50,208 nt of DNA, from assembly GCF_000611645.1 (NCBI RefSeq), contig NW_014013570.1, forward strand, positions 1-50,208, given 5' to 3'. The stretch's first letter is position 1; every line of letters starts with the position of its first letter. This document shows, in pieces, positions 10,690-22,044 of this stretch. Origin of the DNA: Monoraphidium neglectum (lineage: Eukaryota; Chlorophyta; Chlorophyceae; Sphaeropleales; Selenastraceae). The notes under the pieces are model-generated. The model was not told the origin of the DNA, did not search any database, and saw only the letters and a program-made list of their open reading frames with translations. The position numbers were made by a program, and so were the translations under genes.

Positions 10690-13600
10690 TGCGCGTGTGC
10701 GCGCATGCGTTCGCCTGCGCGTACGCACGCACAAGGAGGCACATCCTTGCATGCTTGTATGAGCGCGCGTGTGCGCGCCTGGGATGAGGATGCGCGCAGC
10801 CCCCAAGGTGCCTGTTGATTTAATCCTTCAATGTGCAACGACCAGTTTGCTGCAAGCGCCCGCAACACTAATCCTGCGGCGCGCCGGCTGCTGGCCGCGT
10901 CGTCTATAATTCGCTTCTTCGTAGCGCTGCTGCTAACCCAGGCGCCCCTTTTGAGCCGCCCACCTGAACAGGGCGACGGCCAGCCCCTCAGCGCACACCA
11001 CCTGGCCTCCATGGGCGGCGGCATCCACAAACCGGGCCGCCGAGTTCTGAGAGTGTGAGTGCGGGGTGAAACATGGAGATGCATGGGGATGACTTGCAGG
11101 CGAGTTGCGGTGCGCGCTCTCGTTTCTCCCAGCCGCTTGGGTTGGCGGCAGGGAACATCTGATATCAAACGACCAGGCCCGCGGGGACAGCCTTGAGATT
11201 CCCATGTGATGACTCACCACCGACTCTCCGAAATAGTCAGCGCGCCCCAGGTGATCTGGCGTGATGGTGCGCGGCAGCCCCTGGCACAGGCCAATCTTGA
11301 CACGCGGCCCTCGGAACAGCAGCGGCCCCACCGGCTCAGCTCCCGCCCCTAGCCCTCCTCCTCCTGCTAATCCTCCTCCGCCGCCGCCGAGACCGCTGGC
11401 GCCGGCCGGCGGCGCCAGCGCAGGCGCGGTCGCAAGGGCGGGCGGCCCTCGCAGCTCGCCCAGGGCCGGCGCCGCGAGGACCGCGGCCGGCCAGGGGGCA
11501 TAAAGGAGGGCCTCTTGGATTGCCAGGCAGGTCCTGAGCGCGCGGCTGGGGCTGGAGAACACCAGCATGTACCTGAGAGAGCCCTCCTGCGTTGGGTGCG
11601 GGCCGGGCGGGGGCAAGGATCAGACCAGGCACGGAGGGTTGGTGGGATGTCAGGGGTTGGTTGGGCGTCCAGGGGGGGCGCGGCGCGTGCGCCCAGGGTT
11701 CAAAGGGTTGCAGCAGGCCGGCGGTGCCTTGGGTGTTGGCCTGAGACGTGAGGCGCGCTGAGTTTCCGATTCCGGCGCGCAAAGAGGGCACGTCGTCGGC
11801 GCGAGGGTGGCGCATGCATGCAGGTTGAGCAGGAGGGGACGTGAGGCGCACCTGCTCCCTGCAGAGGTAACCGCCGGGCACCGCGTCAAGGGCAGCGACC
11901 AGCACCATCTTCAACAGCCGCGCCACCGCGCGCGCGTCCGCGGCGCCGAGCGACCTGACCAGATCGCGCCCGCCCTCAACCTCGGCAAAGCCGAAGGTGA
12001 CCAGCGGCATGACGCTCAGCGGCCTGGGGCCGTCCCAGGGCGAGACGCACGCCGCGCGCGCCGCGCCGGGCGCGTCAAAGAACCCGCGGTCTGTCTGGCG
12101 CCAGGCGTCGCGCAGGGCGAGCTGCGCGCCCCACAGCCGCGCGCGGCCGGCGAGGCAGGGGGCGAGCACGCTGTACAGGCGGACGCGCCGAGGCGGGGGG
12201 TCAGCTGCAGCCGGCCGCGGCGGCGCGCTGTGCCCACTAATGATTTCGTTGCCGCCGTCGGCAGCAACGTCTGCCGCTGCTGCCGACGCTTGGTTGTCTG
12301 GCAGAGGCGCCGGCACCGGCGGCGCCGACGGGAGTAGGACGATCGGAACAAAGGGCGGCGGGTCGCCTGTTGCGGCCCCCGTCGAGGTGGGGCGGTGGCT
12401 GGGTTGGGTGGCAGCCGTGTTGAGGCCGGGCGCCTCGAACTCCCCCATGTCCAGGATGACAGCGCTGCTGGAGCCGACGGGTGCGGCGCTCTGGTGCTCA
12501 CTCGAGCGCCTGCAGGTGAGAAGCCGGTGAGCAGCTAAGACATGGGGAGGCAGCTCGTACACAGGGAAGCAGGTGGGAACAGGAAGGGGGGGGGGTGAGG
12601 AACGAGCAGCGCGCCCACCTCTAGCTACGAGCAGCCAGCGTCCTCGCGCAACTGCCCGCCGCCGCCTTGCCTGCATGCGCACCGCACGCTGCCACCTCCC
12701 CACTGACGCGCGAACCGGCCCCGCCGCGCGCGACGGGCCTCACCAGCACGGATTGCAGGGCGGCAGGCGGCCGCGCCGCCGCGAGTGCAGGATGCTGTCG
12801 TTGTAGCCGTGGTGGTCGACCGCACCCAGCTCCTCCCTCCTGTCTTTCACTGCGTCAAAGGTGGCCAGGTCCAGTAGCACCTGGCCGCCATGGGCGACGT
12901 CAGAGACGGCTGTGCCGGGGGGGGACCAAGGGGTGAGTGCAGGTGGGTTCTGAGTGTTGAGATCGAACGTGTTGTGTGTCAGTCATGCTGCTGTTTGACG
13001 TGATGGGATTCAGGATGCCAAAGGCACCAAGCTGCAGGGCAGGGCACATAAGTCGAGGCGCGGTAGGGTGCAGACCGTTACTGCATGCAGCAGCGGGCAA
13101 GGCAGCGGTGTGCAAGACGAGCGCGGGCAGCGGGCGCAACTGCGCGACCCACTGAACACCCACCACCCACCTTTGGCGAGCGCAAACACAGCGCTGTTGG
13201 CGACCTCCTCGCCTTCCTGCAGATTCCCACTGGCGACCCCCATCCGCACGCGCAATCCGTAAAACAGCTGCCCTGGCGTGAGGCCCCCGCCACCGCTTGG
13301 CCGCAGCAGCAGCGAGAGGAACGTGCTGTGCGTGCGCCGCGGCGGCCGGCCCGGGCCGCCGACGCCGGAGCGCAGCCGCGGGCTCGCAAGGGCGCCTTCG
13401 TCATTGGACGCGCGCCCATACGCGTACCCGTGTTCGCTGCCGCCCCTCTTGCCGCCCAAGTCCCCCGACAGGCTGCCCATCCTGCTGCCCCACCAGCTGT
13501 CCGCTGGGCTCGCCACCCCGCTCGGCCGCTGGTCGAGGGCCCCGGTCACGCCACCGCCGCCGCCGTCCTGCCCCTCCGAGCGCGGCTGGACCCAGTGCCC

Positions 13601-13830
13601 CATCCCGCTGTCTCCTGCGCTGCCGCCCGCGGAGAGGTCGGCCGAGCTCGCCTGCCGCAGCCCGCTGGCGGTCAGGCTGGTGGCTGTGCCCAGCTGCATG
13701 CTTTGGTCCCCAATTTCTAGGCCGGTCATGCTGCCAAAAACCCAAGTGCTGGTGTCTTTTGTAGTGCTGTTCCTGGATGCCAGGCCTAGCGGCCAGTTGA
13801 CCTGCGATGGACATCGACATCAGCAGCGCT

Positions 13831-13882
<52 letters not shown>

Positions 13883-15352
13883 CGCGCTCGCGTGTTTGCT
13901 ACGCATGTGTGCAAAATCAGATCGCTGCTGGACTTGCATGACGTGATCGCCTTATGGCCCAGCATGTTTTGCATTGCCAGCATGCCGGTGCATGAGCGAC
14001 ACGCGGTGCAGACGCATTCGCCCGTGCACTTGCACATGCCCGCTCTCCTCGCGAACTCCCCATCTCTCTCACAAACTCCCACGGCCCCACCCACCCGACC
14101 ACCCACCCACCCATTCACTTGTGCCCACGCATGCACCATACACGCAGCCTTCCGCCCACCTTCCGCAGCGCCTGCTGGACCTGCAGGCAGAAGGCTGCTG
14201 CATCAAAGGCGTCCTGGAACGCCACTGCCCAGCTGTCGCCCTCCTGTTCGAATACGTGGCCCGCGTGGATGTGGGCGGCCTTGCGAAGCACGGCGTTGTG
14301 CAGGGCAAGGGCCTTGACTGTGTGGGAGGGACTTGCCTTCATCATGTCTGTAGGGCGCAAGTGCGTGGGTGGGGGGACGGGAGCACACAGTTGCATCCGT
14401 GTGGACGTGTGGACGTGTGTGTGTGTGTGTGTGTGTGATACGTGGCAGCTTTACACAAAGGGAGGACTTGAGTGAGCGACAAGGCAGTAGCAAGTCCAAT
14501 TGTACAGTAAGCACATTGATGAGATAAAAGGGGGCTGCGAGTGGCGGCCCGTGCAGCTGACAGTGGGCAGACTGCCAAGCTGCAAGGTGGTTCAAGTGCA
14601 GCATATCAGGCCACTTCACGCTCACGGAAGCTCCAATTCTTTGTATGCACACCTCTTGGGGCCATGCAGGCCCGATGCACCTCGCTCACCTGAGTAGCCC
14701 TCGATATCAGTCACCACCACGCTGACCGCGCCGCCCGTCGGCGTCCCTTGCGCGCGCTTGCGCTTCAAGTCCGCATCCCGCATCCACCTGCTGCGCAGCA
14801 CGTCCCAACGGCTGCCCAGCAGCGCCGCCGCCGCGAGCAGCGCCACGCTGACGGCGCCGAGGAAGATCAGCGCCCAGGCCCAGGCAGGAAGCGGCTGCTT
14901 TCGCGCCAGGACGCACGTCAGGGCGGTCTCGTTGCGGCTCCAGATCGGCTGGTACCCCTCCAAGCAGCTGCAGGACTGAAACTGAAAGTAGGCCGGCCAG
15001 AAGACGCCGTCCCACTCCTCGAGGGCCGAGGCCTGCGGGTCCCGGACCTCGGCCGGGCAGTCGCCCCCGACGGCCGCGGCAGGCTTGCGCCGTACCGGAC
15101 GGCAGCGCATGTGGCTACTGTCCGAGAGCGGCACGTCGAACGGCTCAAATTCGAGGAAACAGGGCAGCAGGCTGCCGTCTGTGCAGCGAGCGGCGGGGCT
15201 GCTGGCGCCGTCGGCGGGCTCGGCAAGTGCGGCCTCAGGCGGGGCGCAGGACATGTTGGTCCCCCTGAGGCGCACACTCTTGAGGTACCTCAGGCCGCCG
15301 GTCTGGTCGGGCAGGGGCCTGCGTAGCGTGTGCGTGTGCGTGTGCGTGTGCA

Positions 15353-15386
<34 letters not shown>

Positions 15387-15487
15387 TGTGTGTGTGTGTG
15401 TGCGCATGTGTGTGTGGGTGTGTGGAAAGTTGCAGAAAGGCATGGCCGGAACAAGCGCTTGTATGGCACAGTGGACACGCAAACACA

Positions 15488-15548
<61 letters not shown>

Positions 15549-18500
15549 TCTCTCTTTCTTTCTCTCTCTCCCCCTCCCTCTCAAGCACGCACTCGTGCAC
15601 AAACGCACACAACACTGACTGCATGTGCAAACGGGATGCATCTGAAAACAAGCCTAATCCCTTGAGTCGATGCTGGTTGCCAACAAAACCCCACCTAATT
15701 CCTTAAATTTCGCTCACCCCACAACACCAGGATTGCCCATCAGGTTGAGCTCCTTTAGGCCATAAGCCAGCCTAGGAATAAAGGAAGCACGTGGGAGGTT
15801 GACGTGCATGGATCAAAGCGCTGAAGTGCTGGATGAGGCTGGGAAAAGAGCTGGAACTGGTACAGCACAGTGATACTGAAGGGAAGAAGAGCAGCAGGGT
15901 GGGGAAGGCATCAGGAAATCACGACCCGCTGCTGTTTGGGGGATGTAGACTAGATAAGTGCCAGCATTCACGCTGCCTGCGCACCCGATCGATGCCGGCA
16001 GCGTGCCGGTGAGGCTGTTGTTGGCGAGGTTCAGCGATCTTAGCTGCGGCAGGAAGAAGAAGTCTTCACCTGCACATGCGCGGCGGGGCAGGGCTTGCGC
16101 TCTGGGCGGGACGACGCTTTGGCGATGACAAGGCTAGATGAGCTCCCTGAAGTGCGTCACCAAGCAGTGGCCAGGCAAGTAACGACACATGGCTATCAAG
16201 CCGCAGGCATGAGGCAGGCACAGCCGTTTGCCGGGGGTGCAGGGCCGCGGGCCAGGTGTGGTTGCGACTGGTTGCTGCAGCAGCCGCTTTGGCTGCCCCG
16301 GCTGCTGTTGCTGATGCCGCTGCCGCTGCTGTTACTGATGCTGGTGTCGCTGCCGTGCCCCGAAGGGGTAAGGGGGGTGTGTGTGTGAAGTGGTGGGATC
16401 TCACGTATGACCCCTGTCAAGTTGTTGTTGGACATGTCCAGATCAGTCAGGTACGTCAAAAGGTTGACACGGTAATCAGTCGTTCCTGTCAGACTGGGGG
16501 CACAGCGATGCAAGCCGGCAAACCAAGTTGAGTGACGTGCAGCGGGCAGCGACTCCATGCATGGCAGTGATGCTTGCGAAAGACGCGCGGCTGACCCCGC
16601 GGCGTCAAAGCCGAGGGAATGGGGCCCGGGCCATAATCAGCCGTCGCGGGGAGCATCGCGACCTGCCTATTGCTGCTGATGTCGAGGAATGACAGGAAGG
16701 GGATGGAGTAGATGTCGAGGGGCACGGTGCCTGAGAAGTCGTTGTCCCCGAGGTTGAGGGCCACCATGTGCTTCCACTCCTGGCCACAAGGGAGGACGTA
16801 CACGCGCAGATCAATCAGCAAGCGACACATGCATAAGCCAAGCAAGCACGAGAGAGGGTGCGAGCTGGGCATGGAGGCTTTCGCCACAAACATGAAGATC
16901 TGGCCCCCCAAAAAGCACAGAGCAGCTGCTGAAGGGGCGCCCTTCCAGCCGCGGCGTCCAAGTCCACCACACCGACCCCGCCTTCTTGGACGCCGTGCGG
17001 CTGCCACGCCGCGCGCCCCTCCCTGATTGCCCGCTCGCGCACCGGCGTGGCGGGCAGGCTGCCTGTGAAGAAATTCAGCCCCAGGTCGAGGCTGACGAGG
17101 CGCGTGCAGGCCGCGACCTGGTCCACCGGGCCCTCCAGGCTGTTGTCCCTCACATTGAGCACCTCCAGCCCGGGGCTGGCCGTGCACAGCTTGGGGGACA
17201 GGGTCCCCGTCAGAGAGTTGGCCTGTGGCACGGCGCGTGTGAGCACGTGCGAATGCCCGTGTATTTGTGTGCCTTGGGGGACGGGTTGCAAGCAGTGAGT
17301 GCGCAGGCAGCGCGCCTCACTGCCGAGGACGCGACTAGGGCCAACATGATATGATGCTCGACCGTGAGAGTCCAGTATGCGAGATGCAGCGCAGACTCCA
17401 TCGGCTTGCGAATGCAGCTTGGGGCTGGCTGAGAGCACCACCTCAAGGTGGCAAGCTTGCCTTGGCGGCCCCCCGGTGCGGGCCCTGAGCAGTATCACAA
17501 TTGGCGGAACCACCGCAAAAAAACTGCGATGCACATGCGCGCTGGTCCTGTCAGCTGATGTCCGCAGCAAGTCAACCATCCTCACCTGCAGGTCCAATTC
17601 CACCAGCTTAGTCAGCCGAGTCAGCGTGTCCGGCACCGGCCCCGTCAGCCCCTCCACCTCCTCGCCGCCCTCCTCCTCTGGCGGGTTGACGCCGCCGTTG
17701 GCGCCCAGGCTTAGCACCTCGAGCAGCCGCAGGCCGCCCACCCACGCGCCGATGGTGCCCTGCAGGAAGTTCGTGCCCAGCTCCAGACGCCGCAGCTTCT
17801 TGAGGGCTGCCAGCTCCGAGGGGATGGTGCCCACGATCCAGTTGTTGGCTGCATGCAGGGGGGGCGGGGCGAGGTAGCCAGTCGGCAGCCATGCACGGCG
17901 CAGGGGCCCCAAACGAGTACAGTGGGGCGGGCCCGCGGCACAGATGCCACGGGCCAGAGGTGGGTCCTGGTCGCGGCAAGCCCCCTTCGCAGCTCCGTAA
18001 TGCATTCTGCAGAGCCAGGGCATGCGCAGGTGCGCCCGACCTAGGTTGAGCGCCTGCAGGTTGGTGAACCGCTCCCAGCGCGGCCCCAGCTCCCCGCTGA
18101 TGTCGTTCGCCTCCAAATCAAGCTCAACCATGCCGCACGCGTGCAGCAGCTCAAAGACGTCCATGAGGGCCGGGTCCGACAAGCTGCCGTTGATGCTGTC
18201 GGACGGCAGCGCCAGCTGCGCCACCCCGTGGATCGCGTCGCAGCCGCCCTCGGCCGCACGCTTCGCGGTGCAGCAGCCGACGCCGTACCAAGAGCAGTAT
18301 GGCGGCGGCCGGCCGGCGGCAGCGGCGGCGGGCGCGACCAGCTGGCTGCAACCCATCAAGCGGGTGATGTTCCACGTGCCCGCATGCTCCCACGGCATCG
18401 AGGCATTGAAAGTGATCTGCAGGAACCGCGACAGTGCCTCGCATGTGGCGCGCTGGCAAGCGAGCGAGCACACGCCTCGAGCGAGGCCTGGGCAGACTGC

Positions 18501-18955
18501 AAGCCGCGGCGGCGCCTGCTGTGGAGGCGCGTCGCCGTTGACGCTGGCCGCGGCGACGGCGGCGGCGCTGGGCGCTGTTGATTCCGAGAGGACGCCCCAC
18601 AAACAGCGAATGCAGAGAGGGCATTGTGAGCACATCGCGGGCCGAACAGCAATGTGAATGAGCGACATCATGCCGTTCTGCACAGCTGTGCAAAATGAGG
18701 TGTCCGACCGGTGCTCATTAGTGCGCGACGAGTTTGGCATGTGTCACGCCACCAGAACGAGTCGGGTTGCCACTTAGCAAAGAGCGTCTTGCGTGGTATA
18801 CGGCGCTTGGGGCAGCAACGCATGCAAACGGAGGAAACGCAACGCGCGCGAGATTTGATTCGGTCGACGCGCTCACCAAGCGCCGCTAGCAGCAGCAGGC
18901 TCGCAGCGACTGCGGACGCAGCTGTAAGGGCCATAGGCTCGAGGCACAATGCCAT
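9562..18955 (-). CDS. LRR receptor-like protein with tandem class III nucleotide cyclase domains
   Basis: Sixteen exons, 1763 residues: 18877-18955, 18041-18685, 17586-17848, 16941-17222, 16667-16779, 16405-16493, 15985-16069, 15718-15771, 14690-15318, 14160-14347, 13171-13801, 12744-12909, 11852-12509, 11218-11586, 10964-11046, 9562-10519. Exon 1 encodes a signal peptide-like stretch (AVAASLLLLAAL). Leucine-rich repeats (LDLEANDISGEL, LNLANNSLTGTLP) follow, then a single span near 681-703 (ALIFLGAVSVALLAAAALLG). Cyclase domain 1 has both metal-site aspartates: D741 in VVVTDIEGYS and D784 in QEGDSWAVAF. Domain 2 has lost them (E1251 in FAEVEGG, S1297 in EGSLRYML) but keeps N1418 and R1422 in GESVNSAARF. 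The tail is Q-rich. Seen: the domain order. Known: class III cyclases make cAMP or cGMP from head-to-tail domain pairs. Inferred: a surface receptor with an intracellular cyclase. Two junctions (16940 and 16666) require GC donors. The exon 4 end is the least certain boundary. Confidence 0.88.
10528..10692. repeat. Long (TG)n microsatellite in the last intron of the cyclase gene
   Basis: About 165 bases of TG with TTTG and TATG interruptions on the plus strand, the longest such tract in the window. In transcript sense it is a CA tract ending about 8 nt before the 3' splice site at 10520. Confidence 0.95.
13832..13888. repeat. (TG)n-(CG)n microsatellite upstream of cyclase exon 11
   Basis: Pure TG followed by a short alternating GC run on the plus strand. 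It lies about 30-85 nt upstream of the 3' splice site at 13802 in transcript sense. Alternating purine-pyrimidine sequence of this kind can adopt Z-DNA. Confidence 0.92.
14412..14438. repeat. (TG)n microsatellite in cyclase intron 9
   Basis: A short clean TG run on the plus strand, so CA in the transcript. It is about 65-90 nt upstream of the 3' splice site at 14348. Confidence 0.9.
15328..15578. repeat. Compound TG / GA / TC microsatellite cluster in cyclase intron 8
   Basis: A (GTGTGC)n stretch, then (GA)n around 15354-15385, (TG)n around 15386-15425, and a long pure (TC)n at about 15493-15545 continuing imperfectly. All lie in the intron between exon 8 (15718) and exon 9 (15318). On the sense strand the GA and TC blocks can pair with each other as an inverted repeat. 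Confidence 0.92.
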
Positions 18956-19169
18956 GCGGTGTCACTAGCTACAAAGGCCAGGTCCTGGCCGTTGCCATTT
19001 GCCAGCGGTAGGTTGGTGTTCTGTCAAGACTTCACGCACTAGCAAGCACAACTGAGGAATAATATCTCCTTTTAGCATGTATGCCGCTGCATCGACGCGA
19101 CTAGGCGCTGGAGTGGATCTATGATGGGAGTGCGAGCTCCGCACGCCGATAACGCCGCAACCCAGTAGG

Positions 19170-19597
19170 CTAAAGGAAAGGAACGAAGGGATTCCAGGAG
19201 GAGGGTCCATGGGCGTGCTGCAAATACGCGGTACCGGCCGCGGGCACGTCACCCGCGGCCACGGTCCATACCCGGTAATCGTTGCGTCGCTTCACCGGCA
19301 CTCCAGGCACATACCTGAAAATACAGTAGAGCCTAGTGCCTGCTGCAATAGTTTTCACATCACCAAATTGCAAGCAATCCCACTGGGGAAGTTGGCAATG
19401 CTGGGAGGGGAGAGTGGGGATTCCCCCGCTGGGGAAGGATGAATTGATTAGATGACTCGCGATTCATCATCCAGTGTGTGTGCCCGTGGGTGAGGTTCGC
19501 AACATACGCGGTGTTCTCATCAATCCTGAGCATATACACCAGTGTCGTGGACCTGTCCCACCCATCTGCTGATCCCAAGTTCGGAATTATAACATCA
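19170..19597 (-). CDS. 3' end of an unidentified gene interrupted by the assembly gap
   Basis: Two exons are proposed. Exon 19508-19597 begins after an acceptor ending in TGCGCAG and reads SDVIIPNLGSADGWDRSTTL onward, with donor GC|GTATGT. Exon 19170-19314 follows an acceptor TTTTCAG and reads YVPGVPVKRRNDYRVWTV onward to a stop. The phases agree across both junctions. I do not recognise the family. The rest of the gene would lie inside the N run or beyond it. Around 20495-20572 on the same strand a hydrophobic stretch (GWGLAAAVWGTGLLVWW) preceded by a TTACAG acceptor could be an upstream exon. The cyclase start is only 215 nt downstream of this stop. Confidence 0.4.
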
Positions 19598-19641
19598 CTG
19601 CGCAGAGCGCGCCCCCCCTCCGCCCTCGGTCCCCCCCAGGG

Positions 19642-20487
19642 NNNNNNNNNNNNNNNNNNNNNNNNNNNNNNNNNNNNNNNNNNNNNNNNNNNNNNNNNNN
19701 NNNNNNNNNNNNNNNNNNNNNNNNNNNNNNNNNNNNNNNNNNNNNNNNNNNNNNNNNNNNNNNNNNNNNNNNNNNNNNNNNNNNNNNNNNNNNNNNNNNN
19801 NNNNNNNNNNNNNNNNNNNNNNNNNNNNNNNNNNNNNNNNNNNNNNNNNNNNNNNNNNNNNNNNNNNNNNNNNNNNNNNNNNNNNNNNNNNNNNNNNNNN
19901 NNNNNNNNNNNNNNNNNNNNNNNNNNNNNNNNNNNNNNNNNNNNNNNNNNNNNNNNNNNNNNNNNNNNNNNNNNNNNNNNNNNNNNNNNNNNNNNNNNNN
20001 NNNNNNNNNNNNNNNNNNNNNNNNNNNNNNNNNNNNNNNNNNNNNNNNNNNNNNNNNNNNNNNNNNNNNNNNNNNNNNNNNNNNNNNNNNNNNNNNNNNN
20101 NNNNNNNNNNNNNNNNNNNNNNNNNNNNNNNNNNNNNNNNNNNNNNNNNNNNNNNNNNNNNNNNNNNNNNNNNNNNNNNNNNNNNNNNNNNNNNNNNNNN
20201 NNNNNNNNNNNNNNNNNNNNNNNNNNNNNNNNNNNNNNNNNNNNNNNNNNNNNNNNNNNNNNNNNNNNNNNNNNNNNNNNNNNNNNNNNNNNNNNNNNNN
20301 NNNNNNNNNNNNNNNNNNNNNNNNNNNNNNNNNNNNNNNNNNNNNNNNNNNNNNNNNNNNNNNNNNNNNNNNNNNNNNNNNNNNNNNNNNNNNNNNNNNN
20401 NNNNNNNNNNNNNNNNNNNNNNNNNNNNNNNNNNNNNNNNNNNNNNNNNNNNNNNNNNNNNNNNNNNNNNNNNNNNNNNNNNNNNNN
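19642..20487. other. Assembly gap (846 N)
   Basis: An unbroken run of N. The left flank is C-rich (homopolymer runs of 7-8 C), a common cause of sequencing dropout. No statement can be made about its content. Confidence 1.
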
Positions 20488-20766
20488 CGCCCCTCCCTCT
20501 GATTCCCACCACACCAACAAGCCCGTCCCCCAGACCGCCGCGGCGAGGCCCCATCCAAAGTGCGTGGCTGTAATACGCACGGCCCAAAAAGTTGTATGGT
20601 GCATTACGAAACAATGTTCCCATGCACTAAAGCAAAGCGCTTCAACAGACCCGCATGCAACACCCAATGCTGTGTGATCGAGCGAATAAGTGTCAGGATA
20701 ATGTGCGCTGCAGGCACCTCGAGTGGTGTTGCACATCTTGCAAAGCAAAATTCGTATGAGCAGCTC

Positions 20767-20771
20767 TTACA
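20767..20771 (-). terminator. Candidate TGTAA poly(A) signal of the LYR gene
   Basis: TTACA on the plus strand, 126 nt past the stop at 20897. TGTAA is the usual chlorophyte poly(A) element. The call rests on distance and motif only. Confidence 0.5.
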
Positions 20772-20896
20772 GAGGGCAGAGCTTCCCAGGAACCTCTAAA
20801 GAACGCTAGCGAGCAGGGTGCCCCACATGAGTGCTTGACGGCAGGGCGGAAGACGACACACACTACTGCTGAAGCCTTGCAAGCAACTGAGTGCGC

Positions 20897-21588
20897 TCAA
20901 AACAGCATGTTCTTGGGCATCCTCTTGCCGTAAAACCTCTCGTAGTGCGCTGCGTTGCGCTGCTTAGCCTCGGCAACCGAGAGGGTGCCGTCTGCGACCC
21001 TGAGGGTAAAGGGGTGGTGGGAGGGGTGAGCTTGGGGCAGCATCGTGAGTGGACTGGCAGGTGCCACGGCGGTGCCCGTTGCGGGATGGCTGCACAGAGC
21101 GTGATGCTGCTGCAGCGTGTGTGGATGTGGGGGCCGGCTGGCCCGATGAGGAGGCTCCAGATGCTCAGCTGTTGCAGGCACCCGCAGAGCACGGAAGCTC
21201 AAGCTTTGATCGGCGTCAGATTTTTGAACATCTGCAAAACTACACCCCAACATGCGGTGTACCGCATCACCCATTGCAGCCCTGCACACCTGGCGCCCTT
21301 GTCCTCGCCCTCGCCCTCCACCCACTCCCCGCTACGAAAAACGAAGCGTCCAGATCCGACAGGCTCGCCCGGCGGCCGCGGCGTTGTCATGCGCAAAAAG
21401 CTGATGCGGGCTGCAAGCTCTTTGAGGTGGTGCAGCGCTTGCTCTGGGTCGCGCTCGCCGCTGCGCGCTCGGATTGTGGTGCGCGCCTCGGCCTCGGCCA
21501 CTAAAGCCTTGTCCGCCGGTAGCCGGCGTATAAGGCGCAAAAGCTGCCTGTAGTGTGCTAGCACTCGCGCGCTGTGCTGCTCGATCAT
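20897..21588 (-). CDS. LYR-motif (Complex1_LYR-like) mitochondrial assembly protein
   Basis: Two exons, 21290-21588 and 20897-20999, 133 residues, joined AG|G in phase. The start is MIEQHSARVLAHYRQLLRLI. The HYRQLLR segment with downstream arginines and the block EARTTIRAR match the short helical LYR fold. The ending GSGRFVFRSGEWVEG, then RVADGTLSVAEAKQRN and YGKRMP, resembles the plant LYR proteins annotated for Fe-S cluster or respiratory-complex assembly. LYR proteins bind acyl carrier protein and hand partners to Fe-S or complex I/II/III assembly in mitochondria; which complex this one serves is unknown. The canonical leucine of LYR is histidine here. It is divergent from the MOT2 gene, with 456 nt between starts. 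Confidence 0.8.
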
Positions 21589-22044
21589 ACGTGGGGACTG
21601 ATCTGCACGATGATCGCCAATTTGTCATAGCAACATAGCGAGGGGATCATCTCTTTGGTGATTGTGGTGCAAGTACTAGTGGAAAAGTTACGGGCAGGGA
21701 TACCCCACTCGCTTTGTGCACTCTGCTGCTTGCCGCACTTGTTCCTTCGGATCCCCGGTGAGACGGTGACGGCCGACTACGACTCCAAGGTAGTTGAGGT
21801 ATACTTTGATCTCTTCGCTATCATATCACCTGACAAACAAGTTTGACTGTTGCTTCGAACCCGACACTCACCCGAGTGTGTCGGGCCAACCCCTGCTGTC
21901 AATAGGTTGCAACGCTTGTCATAAGAACCAGGGCGTCAACGTGTTTTTGAGTGAGATTGTAGCACATGAAAAGCTGCTGTTAGACTGCTTGACTCAGACG
22001 AGAGCCAAGCCCGTGCGGGGCAAGGCGTTCCGAAGGTCAGCAAA
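21589..22044. promoter_or_regulatory. Shared divergent upstream region of the LYR gene and MOT2
   Basis: 456 nt between two divergent start codons, AT-richer than its surroundings. It must hold both 5' UTRs and probably both promoters. I see no TATA box that I would defend. Confidence 0.55.

Noticed and set aside
10528..10806. His-Thr repeat frame extending the last cyclase exon upstream
   Set aside because: It is a translated CA microsatellite; a good acceptor at 10520 with correct phase places it in the intron.
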